Both the position numbers and the translations under genes were made by a program. Positions 55,580 to 64,000 of a stretch of DNA of 64,000 nucleotides are shown here, one piece after another (the stretch's first letter is position 1; each line of letters opens with the position of its first letter). The DNA is taken from contig NZ_JAHWDF010000005.1 of NCBI RefSeq assembly GCF_019311235.1, forward strand, positions 1 to 64,000. Reading direction: 5' to 3'. Below the pieces are notes generated by a model that was given only the letters and a program-made list of their open reading frames with translations, was not told where the DNA came from and made no database searches. This DNA comes from Mesonia aestuariivivens (GTDB lineage: Bacteria > Bacteroidota > Bacteroidia > Flavobacteriales > Flavobacteriaceae).

Positions 55580-57151
55580 ATGGAAATTATAACTATAGTC
55601 ATTGGTATTGTTGCATTAATAATTGGTCTTGTCGTAGGCTATTTTGTTTCTAAAAATTTAGAACAAAAAAGAGCAGATTCAGTCATTAAACAAGCTGAAA
55701 AAGAAGCTAAAACCATTATAAAGGATGCAACAGCTGATGGAGAAAGTAAGAAAAAAGATAAAATTCTTCAAGCTAAAGAAAAATTTATAGAGCTTAAATC
55801 TGAACACGAAAAAGTGATCTTATCAAGAGATAAGAAAATTGCTGATGCCGAAAAAAGAACCAGAGATAAAGAGTCTCAAGTTTCTAGTGAATTATCTAAA
55901 AACAAAAAGCTAAATAAAGATCTTGATGAAAAAGTCAAAGATTATAAGTTTAGAAATGAATATTTAGAAAAGAAGCAAGAAGAGATCGATAAACTTCTAG
56001 ATAGTAAAGTAAAACAGTTAGAAGTAATAAGTGGTTTAAGTGCAGAAGAAGCTAAAGATCAATTAGTAGAATCTTTAAAAGAGTCTGCCAAAACAGATGC
56101 AATGGCACTTATTCAAGACACGATAGAAGAAGCTAAACTTACTGCTCAACAAGAAGCGAAAAAGATTGTCATTAATACCATTCAGAGAATTGGTACAGAA
56201 GAAGCGGTAGAAAATTGTGTATCTGTATTCAATTTAGAGAGTGATGATGTAAAAGGTAGAATTATTGGTCGTGAAGGTCGTAACATTCGAGCGATAGAAT
56301 CTGCTACTGGAGTAGAGATTATTGTAGACGATACACCAGAAGCTATTATTCTTTCTTGTTTTGATTCAGTTAGACGTGAAGTTGCTAGATTATCACTACA
56401 TAAATTAGTAACCGATGGTAGAATTCACCCTGCAAGAATTGAAGAAGTGGTGAAGAAAACGCGTAAACAAATCGATGAAGAAATTATCGATATAGGAAAA
56501 CGAACCGTAATCGATTTAGGGATTCACGGTCTTCATCCAGAGTTAATAAAAACGGTAGGTAGAATGAAATATCGTTCTTCTTACGGTCAAAACTTATTAC
56601 AACACTCAAGAGAAGTAGCTAAGCTTTGTGGCGTAATGGCTGCAGAATTAGGCCTAAACCCTAAATTAGCAAAACGTGCCGGTCTTTTACACGATATAGG
56701 TAAAGTGCCTGATACAGAAACTGAAGTGCCTCACGCAATTTTAGGAATGCAATGGGCAGAAAAGTATGGTGAAAAAGAAGATGTTTGTAATGCAATTGGA
56801 GCTCACCACGATGAGGTAGAGATGACATCACTACTTTCTCCTATTATTCAGGTTTGTGATGCGATTAGTGGAGCGAGACCTGGAGCAAGACGTCAAGTGT
56901 TAGATTCTTACATTCAGCGTTTAAAAGATTTGGAAGATATTGCTTTTGGTTTTGGAGGAGTCAAAAAAGCTTACGCAATTCAAGCGGGTAGAGAATTACG
57001 TGTGATTGTAGAAAGTGAAAAAGTAACCGATGATAGAGCTAACAATTTATCTTTCGAAATCTCTCAGAAAATACAAACAGATATGACTTATCCTGGTCAA
57101 GTAAAAGTTACGGTAATTAGAGAAACCCGTGCGGTGAACATTGCTAAGTAA
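55580..57151 (+). CDS. rny: Ribonuclease Y
   Basis: Membrane-bound endoribonuclease that starts mRNA decay. The 523 residues begin with an N-terminal anchor (about 3-24), a long charged coiled coil to about 180, a KH domain with [20 protein letters not shown] (near 228-247), and the HD domain, with the HD pair in [11 protein letters not shown] near 370. The C-terminal helix bundle ends [14 protein letters not shown] as usual. Full length and canonical. It follows the 6S RNA gene in the same direction and ends at a strong terminator. Confidence 0.97.
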   Translation: MEIITIVIGIVALIIGLVVGYFVSKNLEQKRADSVIKQAEKEAKTIIKDATADGESKKKDKILQAKEKFIELKSEHEKVILSRDKKIADAEKRTRDKESQVSSELSKNKKLNKDLDEKVKDYKFRNEYLEKKQEEIDKLLDSKVKQLEVISGLSAEEAKDQLVESLKESAKTDAMALIQDTIEEAKLTAQQEAKKIVINTIQRIGTEEAVENCVSVFNLESDDVKGRIIGREGRNIRAIESATGVEIIVDDTPEAIILSCFDSVRREVARLSLHKLVTDGRIHPARIEEVVKKTRKQIDEEIIDIGKRTVIDLGIHGLHPELIKTVGRMKYRSSYGQNLLQHSREVAKLCGVMAAELGLNPKLAKRAGLLHDIGKVPDTETEVPHAILGMQWAEKYGEKEDVCNAIGAHHDEVEMTSLLSPIIQVCDAISGARPGARRQVLDSYIQRLKDLEDIAFGFGGVKKAYAIQAGRELRVIVESEKVTDDRANNLSFEISQKIQTDMTYPGQVKVTVIRETRAVNIAK

Positions 57152-57168
57152 TTTTTAGTGAAATACAT

Positions 57169-57202
57169 AAAAAAAGCCACGATTTATTTCGTGGCTTTTT
57201 TA
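57169..57202. terminator. Bidirectional terminator between rny and sbcC
   Basis: AAAAAAGCCACGA pairs with its complement ending in TTTTTT around a 5-base loop. It serves both converging genes. Confidence 0.9.
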
Positions 57203-57204
57203 GT

Positions 57205-60200
57205 TTATATAATCGTTAAACTACTATAACCCTGTCCGTTTTGGGTGAGTTGTATTTGCGTAGCAATACGTTCTTTTAAACTTTCTACGTGACTAATTAT
57301 ACCAATCATTTTAGAAGATTCGGTTTGTAAGATTTCTAGCGTGTCTAAAGTTTGGTCTAAAGTTTCTGGATCTAAGGTTCCAAAACCTTCATCAATAAAT
57401 AAACTATTAATTTCAATATTTCGAGAAGCCAAGTCAGAAAGGGCTAGAGCAAGTGCTAAACTCAAAATAAAAGTTTCACCCCCAGAAAGTGTTTTAATAG
57501 ATCTACGCTGACCGCCCATATGTTCGTCGATCGCTACCAAACTATCATCTTCATCATCGGTTGGTTGGTCGATACGGTAACGATCACTTAAATTTTCTAA
57601 ACGTTTATTGGCAAGTTGTAGCAATTGTGCTAAGGTTAAATCTTGTGCAAAGTCATTAAATTTATTTCCTGTTTTATCACCAATCAAATCGTTTAAAACT
57701 TTCCAATGTTCCGATTGTTCTAATTCTTTTCCCACCTCATTTTGTAGCTTTTCAATTTGTTTTAAATTCTCTTCTTGATTTTTTAGTAAGCGTAAAAGTT
57801 CGTTAAAATCATTTTCTTTTTGTGTCAATGTTTTGTTTTCTTGCAGAAGTAATTCTTTTAATTGCTCTAAAGTTGTTTCACTTTCTTTTTCAGATAATAC
57901 CTCAATATCTTCTTTTAATTTTTGCTGAAGTGTTTCTAGTTTTATCTTATTATTTTTAAGCTGTTCTTGGTCTTCTAGCCATTGCTGAGCTTCGGTTGCA
58001 GAAAGCTTTAGCGACAACGCTTTTTCAACGCTCGAATATCCTTTTGCTTGAAGCTGATCTAGCAGAGTTTCGTTCAACTCCTTAAATTTTTCTTCAACTT
58101 TTACTAGAATCTTTTCTGTAGTTATTAGCAATTCTTTTTGCTGTGAAATGTTTTGTTCATTACGATTCCAAGAAGTTTCAATCTCCCCAATTTCTTTTTC
58201 AAAATCAGTTCCTTTAAAAAGAAATTCAATAGCTTCACTTTTTGCTTTTCCGTTGGTAATTAATGCTGCTAATTCTTTTGCTTTTTGAGCGAGTTCTTTT
58301 AATTTTTCTAAGTCTTCTTGAAGTTGTTTTGCGTGGTTTAATTCGTTTAATTCAGCTTCAAGTTTTGTTTCCATTGCAGAAAACGATTGTTCTTGTTTTT
58401 TGGGAAGTATAGACGTAAACTTTTCTTTAAAAACTTGTTGATGCTTTAAAAATTTTAACTCATTCAGCCTAAATTGCTCTTGTGTTTGCTTTTGCAGATT
58501 TTGAGAATTTTCAAGTTGTGTTTCTTCTCTAGTTAACTCAGTTTGTAATTGCTGAATTTCTTTTATAAGTTGTTCTACTTCCTTTTTTAAATTATTTTCT
58601 GATTGCGGATGTTCTGAAGCAAAAGGATGATGAACAGAACCACAAAGTGGGCAAGCTTCATTTTCCTTTAATTCATTTCGATAATCTTCCAGTTTTTTTT
58701 GTAATTGTTCAACTTCTAAGGTTTTTTGTTTTGCTTCAAGTTGAATTTTTTTTAATGTCAAATTTTGCTGGAGCTGATTAATTTTTTGAGGTGAATTTTT
58801 TAAAGAATTTTCTAATTTTTCAAGTTCGTTTTTCTTTTGCTGAATTTCTTTTTGAAGTTGATCTAACTGAAATTCTTCTTTTTCAGCTGCCCGAATCATT
58901 TTTAATTGCTCTTGAATTTCTTCTTCCCAACTAAATATAGATTTATTTTGAAGCTGAAATTTTTCGTTCAACTTTTCAAAAACTGAAGACTTTTCGGTTT
59001 GTTTTTCTTTTAATTCTTGTTGAAATAAATTAGCGTTAAAAGGTTTAGCATTAAATTGAAAATCTTTCACCAAACCTGAAATATTATGTTCTAAGGTTTT
59101 GTAAATAGATAACAATTCACTGCGTTCACTAATTAGTTTTCTAATTTTCTCTTTATAAGTTGTAATGTTTGAAGAAGCATTTTCAGGGTTAATTTCTAAT
59201 TGAAAATGAGATGAAAATTCAGTCTGTAATTGGGTTTGCTTTTCTTTAAAACCCTTTATAGTAAGCTTTGTATTGCTAATCTCTTCGACTTTATTTTTCT
59301 GCTCTTGTTGTAGGTTTTGCCAAGCGTTAAAATCATCTGTAAAGAATAGAACTTCTTGGTGCTGTTGAAGTTTTTTTCCTTTTTCTTTTTCAAACTCAGT
59401 ATTTTTTAAATTAACTTGTTCAATTTCTTTTTCGGTAGTCGTTAATTGCTGTTGTTGTTCTTTCAGCTTTTCTTTTAACTGAATTGCTTCGCTGTTTTTT
59501 TCTATAGAAAGTTTTAGGTTTTTCTTTTCTAGTTGAAGTGTTTCCGCTTTTGTTTTCTTTTCAAAATAAATTTCTTCGGCTAATAATTGCTCTTTGAAGT
59601 TTTCAATTTTTATTCGTTTCCCATCAATTTGATTACCTATTTCTTTATATTTTAAAAATGCTTGTTGTCCTATTTGACGATAAATTTGAGTGCCAGTTAT
59701 TTTTTCTAAAAGTGCGCCACGTTCTTTTTTGGGGACTTTTAAAAATTTAGCAAATTCACCTTGAGCTAAAACCACAGATTTTATAAATTGATCGTAGTTT
59801 AAGCCTATTAACTCTTCATTTTTTGATGGAACGTCAGATTTTTTTAAATCTAAATGTCCGCTTTCTAAATTCACCAATTCCATATGGTAATCTCTAAGAT
59901 TACCAGTTCTAGCGGTAGAAATTTCCCAAGTAGAACTAAAAACGCCTTCTTTGCACTCGTATGTAACTTTAGTGTAAGCTTCTTTTTGATTTCGTGTAAG
60001 AATGGCTCCTTTTTTTAAAACCTCAGTGGTGCTCAATTTTCCCAATCGCGGAACTTGGTTAAATAATGCTAATGAAATCACATCTAGAATGGTGGTTTTT
60101 CCGCTTCCAGTAGGTCCGGTTATCGCGAATAAGCTGTTTTGTGAAAATGGTTCTTTTGTAAAATCTATAAAATGCTCGCCACGAAGCGAGTTAATATTTT

Positions 60201-60225
60201 TAAAAGCTATTTTTAATATTTTCAT
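57205..60225 (-). CDS. sbcC: Nuclease subunit SbcC (Rad50-like ATPase)
   Basis: The 1006-residue ATPase of the SbcCD nuclease that opens hairpins and processes DNA ends. Walker A is ITGPTGSGKTTILD (near 35-48). Long coiled coils flank the zinc hook CPLCGS near 525. The C-terminal lobe has the ABC signature LSGGETFILSLALALALS and Walker B NSLFIDEGFGTLD. Start MKILKIAFKNINSLRG is standard. It lies downstream of sbcD on the same strand with a 122-base gap that holds a repeat-like element, longer than is usual for this pair. Confidence 0.95.
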   Translation of the reverse strand: MKILKIAFKNINSLRGEHFIDFTKEPFSQNSLFAITGPTGSGKTTILDVISLALFNQVPRLGKLSTTEVLKKGAILTRNQKEAYTKVTYECKEGVFSSTWEISTARTGNLRDYHMELVNLESGHLDLKKSDVPSKNEELIGLNYDQFIKSVVLAQGEFAKFLKVPKKERGALLEKITGTQIYRQIGQQAFLKYKEIGNQIDGKRIKIENFKEQLLAEEIYFEKKTKAETLQLEKKNLKLSIEKNSEAIQLKEKLKEQQQQLTTTEKEIEQVNLKNTEFEKEKGKKLQQHQEVLFFTDDFNAWQNLQQEQKNKVEEISNTKLTIKGFKEKQTQLQTEFSSHFQLEINPENASSNITTYKEKIRKLISERSELLSIYKTLEHNISGLVKDFQFNAKPFNANLFQQELKEKQTEKSSVFEKLNEKFQLQNKSIFSWEEEIQEQLKMIRAAEKEEFQLDQLQKEIQQKKNELEKLENSLKNSPQKINQLQQNLTLKKIQLEAKQKTLEVEQLQKKLEDYRNELKENEACPLCGSVHHPFASEHPQSENNLKKEVEQLIKEIQQLQTELTREETQLENSQNLQKQTQEQFRLNELKFLKHQQVFKEKFTSILPKKQEQSFSAMETKLEAELNELNHAKQLQEDLEKLKELAQKAKELAALITNGKAKSEAIEFLFKGTDFEKEIGEIETSWNRNEQNISQQKELLITTEKILVKVEEKFKELNETLLDQLQAKGYSSVEKALSLKLSATEAQQWLEDQEQLKNNKIKLETLQQKLKEDIEVLSEKESETTLEQLKELLLQENKTLTQKENDFNELLRLLKNQEENLKQIEKLQNEVGKELEQSEHWKVLNDLIGDKTGNKFNDFAQDLTLAQLLQLANKRLENLSDRYRIDQPTDDEDDSLVAIDEHMGGQRRSIKTLSGGETFILSLALALALSDLASRNIEINSLFIDEGFGTLDPETLDQTLDTLEILQTESSKMIGIISHVESLKERIATQIQLTQNGQGYSSLTII

Positions 60226-60301
60226 TCAAGTTAATTTATATCTTGACTTTATAGCGTCGGCTTAATTTATTTCAGTATCTCATCAAAACTATTTATGCTT
60301 A

Positions 60302-60338
60302 AGATGAGAACCTGAATCAAGTTCAGGGTGACGAAAAA
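60302..60338. repeat. REP-like short palindromic element
   Basis: GAACCTGAATCAAGTTCAGGGTGACG contains the inverted pair CCTGAA and TTCAGG around TCAAG. I recall closely similar short palindromes scattered between genes in many Bacteroidota. A degenerate copy (TTCTGAA with TTCAGGGAGAC) occurs at 62497-62522. It lies between sbcD and sbcC. Confidence 0.5.
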
Positions 60339-60347
60339 TTTTAATTA

Positions 60348-61559
60348 TTAATATTTAGAATTTACTTCTTCTACTAATTCTTGAAAAGCAAGGCTTACTT
60401 TTGCTTTTAATTCTTCAGAATAGCTATGTTGGGCTACTAATTTTTCAAAGACTTCTTGCGGTTTTAAATCTTCTAAATGCTGATGATTTGCAAATAATTT
60501 TCCGCTTTCTCTCAATTGATTTTTAAAGGTTGCACGATGCTTCACGATTTCTAAATTAGGTTTCTCGAAATTGGTGACTAGCTCATCTAGTTGTGCAATT
60601 AAATTTGCATCATAATTCTCCTCTTTCAGTTCTACTTCAATTAAATTAGTCAACTCTCCTTTAGGTTGAACTTTTGCTAAATTTTCTTGAATTTCAGAAA
60701 TACTGCCACTAATGCGAATTAATTTTCTGAAGGCAGGAATAGCGATGCTTTCTGGCTCAAACCCTTTTTCAGTATCAATTAACAATAATCGTTTTTCATC
60801 TTTGCGTTCGCTAAACGAAAGTGGGAGCGGAGAGCCACTGTAAAATGTAGGAATTTGAGCGCTTACGCGTTGTGGTCTATGAATATGACCTAAAGCCACA
60901 TAACTAAATAAGTCTCCAAACTGGCTGGCTTGAAAAGCGGCTTGATTTCCTATTTGAATATCACGCTCGCTATCTGAAGATTCTATACCAGCAGCATATA
61001 AATGCCCCATCGCAATGATAGGGATTTCGGGATAAAGTATATTGCTTTTTTCGGCAGCTTTTAAGAATGTAGTTTCAATACCTTTTCTAATGGCTTCAAT
61101 GCGATTTTCGTAAATTACATTTTCTTCAACAGGACGTAAATCGCTATCTCGTAAAAATGGAATGGCAGCAACGACCACCTCATTTTTTCCATTTTTTTGT
61201 TGAAGTGGAATAAGACAATCTTCTACGTTAGCAGGCATTCCACCAACAATAGTAACCTCTAATTCTTTTAAAATTTCTTTTGGGGCATCGAGCATACTGG
61301 GAGAATCGTGATTGCCGCCAGTGATAATAAGTTGACAATTAGTTTTTCTAAGTTGCAATAGCGCACGGTAATATTGCTTTCTAGCTTCTGCAGACGGATT
61401 TGCCAGATCAAATACATCTCCAGATATTAAAACTACCTCAATATGTTGAGTTTTTATAAAGGAAATTAGCCAATTTAGAAACAAGTTGAAGTCTTCATAT
61501 AAATAATGTTTGTGCAGTTTTTTGCCAATATGCCAATCGGCTGTATGTAGTATTTTCAT
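60348..61559 (-). CDS. sbcD: Exonuclease subunit SbcD (Mre11-like)
   Basis: The metallophosphoesterase half of the SbcCD nuclease, 403 residues. The dimetal motifs are in order: HTADWHIG (5-12), SGDVFD near 46-51, GGNHDSP near 81-87, a GHLYAAG segment and GHIHRPQ near 225-231. The C-terminal capping domain follows. Full length for the family. It is the first gene of the sbcD-sbcC unit on the minus strand. The 196 bases upstream hold no other recognisable signal. Confidence 0.95.
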   Translation of the reverse strand: MKILHTADWHIGKKLHKHYLYEDFNLFLNWLISFIKTQHIEVVLISGDVFDLANPSAEARKQYYRALLQLRKTNCQLIITGGNHDSPSMLDAPKEILKELEVTIVGGMPANVEDCLIPLQQKNGKNEVVVAAIPFLRDSDLRPVEENVIYENRIEAIRKGIETTFLKAAEKSNILYPEIPIIAMGHLYAAGIESSDSERDIQIGNQAAFQASQFGDLFSYVALGHIHRPQRVSAQIPTFYSGSPLPLSFSERKDEKRLLLIDTEKGFEPESIAIPAFRKLIRISGSISEIQENLAKVQPKGELTNLIEVELKEENYDANLIAQLDELVTNFEKPNLEIVKHRATFKNQLRESGKLFANHQHLEDLKPQEVFEKLVAQHSYSEELKAKVSLAFQELVEEVNSKY

Positions 61560-61755
61560 AAAATTGAACGATCAAGAAAAAAAGAAAGTTCAATTTACGA
61601 AGTAAAGCGAAGCTATAAAAGAGTGTTGATAAGCTTTTATAAACAAAATTTATTTCGTTTTAAAATTAAATAAAATTAGTGAAAGGAAGACATCTCGATT
61701 GAATACCAAGACGAGACTAATTGTAAAATTTTTATCTTCGTATAAAAATAATTAA

Positions 61756-61911
61756 ATGGCAAAGTCTGGCGCTCAAAAAAATACAAAAAATAAAGCGAAA
61801 CACGCTAAGTTAATGGATCGCAAAAAGAATAAACTTCGCCAAGAAAAAGAAAACCGAAAGTCTAAATTAAAAGAATTAACCGCAAAAATGAAGATGAAGA
61901 AAGAAGATTAA
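61756..61911 (+). CDS. Small lysine-rich protein (51 residues)
   Basis: A short ORF with a clear start and stop that encodes MAKSGAQKNTKNKAKHAK followed by a basic helical stretch (KKNKLRQEKENRK) and ending KMKMKKED. About half of the residues are Lys, Arg or other charged ones, suggesting nucleic-acid or ribosome contact. No family recognised. The base composition and codons look like those of neighbours. Its last four bases overlap the end that the convergent acyltransferase reading frame would have had. The region upstream (61560-61755) shows only a weak TATCTTCG box at 61733-61740. Confidence 0.6.
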   Translation: MAKSGAQKNTKNKAKHAKLMDRKKNKLRQEKENRKSKLKELTAKMKMKKED

Positions 61912-62433
61912 AGATCTGTTTTGCCTTTACTGTTTTTATAAAAAAAGTTGAAGTGATTTTTGATCTTTATCGTAATTTGAGGTAGGATAAAATGATTGTC
62001 CAATTTTTACTACTTTTCTACTATAATCGAATGCTACAGGAATAATAGGAACTTTCGCTAAAACGGCAATCCAATAAAAACCACTTTTCCATTGTGTTAC
62101 TTTCTTTCTTGTACCTTCTGGAGCTAATGCTAATCTAAATTCTTCTTTTTGCTGAAACAGTTTTGCTATAGCTTCTACTTTATTTTGATTTCCAGATCTA
62201 TCTAAAGGTGTTCCGCCTATCCACTTAAAATAATCGCCAAAAGGCCAGCGGAATAATTCTTTCTTACCAATAAAGTGCATCGGTGATTTTACAATACTTC
62301 TTGTAAAAACACCTATATAAAAGTCATGCCAGCTCGTATGAGGTACGACAATAATCACACATTTTTTTATGGAGATATTAAACTTCCCTTAAACATTCCA
62401 GCCTAATAATTTATGAAAAATGAATTTTGACAT
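61908..62433 (-). pseudogene. PlsC-like acyltransferase, disrupted by a stop and a frameshift
   Basis: An acyltransferase of the 1-acylglycerol-phosphate type. The intact middle part has the HTSWHD (H-x4-D) motif, then APEGTR, the second catalytic block, and VPIIPVAF. The frame upstream of it reads MSKFIFHKLLGWNV, then TAA (62389-62391), then GKFNISIKKCVIIVVPHTSWHD in the same frame. Related proteins, as I recall them, have Glu at that place, so one G-to-T change from GAA would explain it. At the other end a run of seven A (61940-61946) looks one base too long: removing one base gives a tail LFYKNSKGKTDL and a stop at 61908-61910. Both lesions spare the active-site core, so a fragment of about 140 residues from GTG 62358 is possible. 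Loss of function, programmed change and assembly error all remain open. Confidence 0.72.
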
Positions 62434-62464
62434 CTTTTTGTTTAATCCAGTAAAAATAAGAAAT

Positions 62465-62546
62465 AAAAAAAGCTACCTAAAAATTATCTGTAAGTCATTC
62501 TGAAAAATAAATTCAGGGAGACAATAATTCAGGTAGCTTTTTTTTG
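62465..62546. terminator. Terminator with a long loop downstream of clpB
   Basis: The outer arms AAAAAAGCTACCT (62465-62477) and AGGTAGCTTTTTT (62531-62543) pair perfectly. The 53-base loop contains a smaller inverted repeat CTGAA/TTCAG like the element near 60310, as if a REP-like unit lies inside a terminator hairpin. It serves clpB on the minus strand. Confidence 0.75.
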
Positions 62547-62565
62547 TTTATACAATTAACGCTCT

Positions 62566-64000
62566 TCAGTCTGTATTCACTACAGTGTCACTTTCGTTTC
62601 TAAAAACCAATTGATCGTCAAAAGCATCTAGTAAAATGATACTATCGGTAGTAATTTCTCCAGATAGAATTTCTTTAGAAAGCTGATTTAAAACTTCTTT
62701 TTGTATAGTTCTTTTTACTGGTCTGGCTCCAAATTGCGGATCAAAACCTTGTTTAGCTAAATGTTTAATTGCTTCTGGTGTAGCATCTAATGTAATGTTT
62801 TGCTCATTCAGCATTTTGGTCACGCCTTTTAGTTGTAAACCTACAATTTGTGAAATATTTGCTTGCGTGAGCGGAGTAAACATTACAATATCATCAATTC
62901 TGTTTAAAAATTCTGGTCTGACTTGTTGTTTTAGCAAACCAAGAACTTCTACTTTCGCACCTTCCATAGCAGTTTCAGGATCTTTTATCGCTTCAAATTT
63001 CTCTTGAATAATATCACTTCCCATATTAGAAGTCATAATAATAATAGTGTTTCTAAAATCTGCTAAACGTCCTTTATTATCTGTTAATCTTCCTTCATCT
63101 AAAACTTGTAGCAGAATATTAAATGTGTCTGGATGTGCTTTTTCAATTTCATCTAGTAAAACTACAGAATAAGGTTTTCTTCTTACTGCTTCAGTTAACT
63201 GTCCGCCTTCATCATAACCTACATATCCTGGAGGCGCTCCAACCAATCTACTCACACTGTGTCTTTCTTGATATTCGCTCATATCGATACGCGTCATCGC
63301 ATTATCATCGTCAAAGAGGTATTCTGCTAAAGCTTTAGCGAGTTCTGTTTTACCAACTCCGGTAGTACCTAAGAATAAGAAAGAACCAATTGGTTTTTTC
63401 TGATCTTGTAAACCAGCGCGACTTCTTCTAATGGCATCACTTACGGCTTGAATAGCTTCTTCTTGCCCGACTACACGTTTGTGTAATTCGTCTTCAAGTT
63501 GAAGTAATTTTTCACGCTCGCTTTGTAGCATTTTAGCGACTGGAATTCCTGTCCATTTAGCTACTACTTCAGCAATATCATCATTTGTTACTTCCTCTTG
63601 AATTAGCGATTTTTTGCCTTCATTTTTTTGAGCTTCTACTTCTTTTTGCAGTTGTTCTAATTTTTCTTGGGCTTCTTTTATTTTACCGTAACGCAGCTCG
63701 GCTACTTTACCGTAATCGCCATCACGTTCTGCACGCTCTGCTTCAAGTTTAAAATTTTCAATATCTGTTTTTGCCTGCTGAATATTATCTACTACTCCTT
63801 TTTCATTTTGCCATTGTGCACTTAATTCTGCACGTTCTTCTTTAAGGTTTGCTAAATCTGCTTTTAGAGATTTAAGTTTTGTTTCGTCTTTTTCACGCTT
63901 AATGGCTTCAAGTTCTATCTCTAACTGCATAATTTTACGATCTAGCACGTCTAGTTCTTCAGGTTTAGAATTAATTTCCATCCTTAATTTTGAAGCTGCT
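62566..64000 (-). CDS. clpB: ATP-dependent chaperone ClpB, C-terminal part (5' end outside the window)
   Basis: Hsp100 disaggregase that works with DnaK to resolve aggregates. Only the last 478 or so residues are inside; the frame continues to the right edge without a start, the last visible residues reading AASKLRMEINSKPEELD. Visible parts are the coiled-coil middle domain (first 120 residues), the second AAA+ domain with Walker A GTTGVGKTELA, Walker B VLLDEIEKAH, the arginine-finger region, and the small C-terminal D2 domain ending NTD. The internal Met at 63981 is not the start. A hairpin terminator follows the stop. Confidence 0.96.
   Translation of the reverse strand, partial: AASKLRMEINSKPEELDVLDRKIMQLEIELEAIKREKDETKLKSLKADLANLKEERAELSAQWQNEKGVVDNIQQAKTDIENFKLEAERAERDGDYGKVAELRYGKIKEAQEKLEQLQKEVEAQKNEGKKSLIQEEVTNDDIAEVVAKWTGIPVAKMLQSEREKLLQLEDELHKRVVGQEEAIQAVSDAIRRSRAGLQDQKKPIGSFLFLGTTGVGKTELAKALAEYLFDDDNAMTRIDMSEYQERHSVSRLVGAPPGYVGYDEGGQLTEAVRRKPYSVVLLDEIEKAHPDTFNILLQVLDEGRLTDNKGRLADFRNTIIIMTSNMGSDIIQEKFEAIKDPETAMEGAKVEVLGLLKQQVRPEFLNRIDDIVMFTPLTQANISQIVGLQLKGVTKMLNEQNITLDATPEAIKHLAKQGFDPQFGARPVKRTIQKEVLNQLSKEILSGEITTDSIILLDAFDDQLVFRNESDTVVNTD

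Overview
The window is low-GC DNA whose gene content and control signals fit a member of the Flavobacteriaceae (Bacteroidota). Supporting signs are many short lipoproteins with a Cys lipobox, a TonB-dependent receptor with a carboxypeptidase-like N-terminal domain, promoters of the TTG-N17-21-TAnnTTTG type, almost no Shine-Dalgarno sequences, and an RNase Y/ZapA/6S RNA neighbourhood that I recall as typical of this phylum. A marine genus is likely, but I cannot name it. The DNA looks like ordinary chromosome: no phage, insertion sequence, CRISPR array, rRNA or tRNA gene was seen.

Layout. 1-2.5 kb: a perfect 7-bp tandem array runs off the left edge and supplies the stop codon of cysH, followed by two conserved proteins of unknown role. 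2.5-6 kb: hsp20 with a pair of palindromes in front, two envelope lipoproteins, and the SRP RNA gene with a textbook promoter. 6-14 kb: a short-chain dehydrogenase, transaldolase, a thioredoxin-fold lipoprotein without CxxC, a YbiT-like ABC-F ATPase with a degenerate second site, an MFS carrier and a three-module lipoprotein. 14-29 kb: housekeeping genes (lysA, pheT, recG, M1 peptidase, patatin, FMN glutamate-synthase-like protein, pcrA).

29-34 kb: the most unusual locus. It encodes a TetR regulator, an ABC-exporter-like protein that keeps the membrane domain but has lost the ATPase motifs, an HlyD-type adaptor and a TolC-type outer-membrane protein, all tightly spaced in one direction. 34-50 kb: acs, tryptophan dioxygenase, trxB, a ZIP transporter, two RNA methyltransferase genes, ornithine aminotransferase, an Smr protein, a cysteine desulfurase and several small membrane proteins. 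50-64 kb: a TonB receptor with an M23 peptidase, zapB-like/zapA/6S RNA/rny, the sbcD-sbcC nuclease pair, a 51-residue lysine-rich gene, a broken acyltransferase, and the 3' part of clpB, which runs off the right edge.

Product names come from motif recognition only; no database search was run. DUF names are from memory and should be confirmed.
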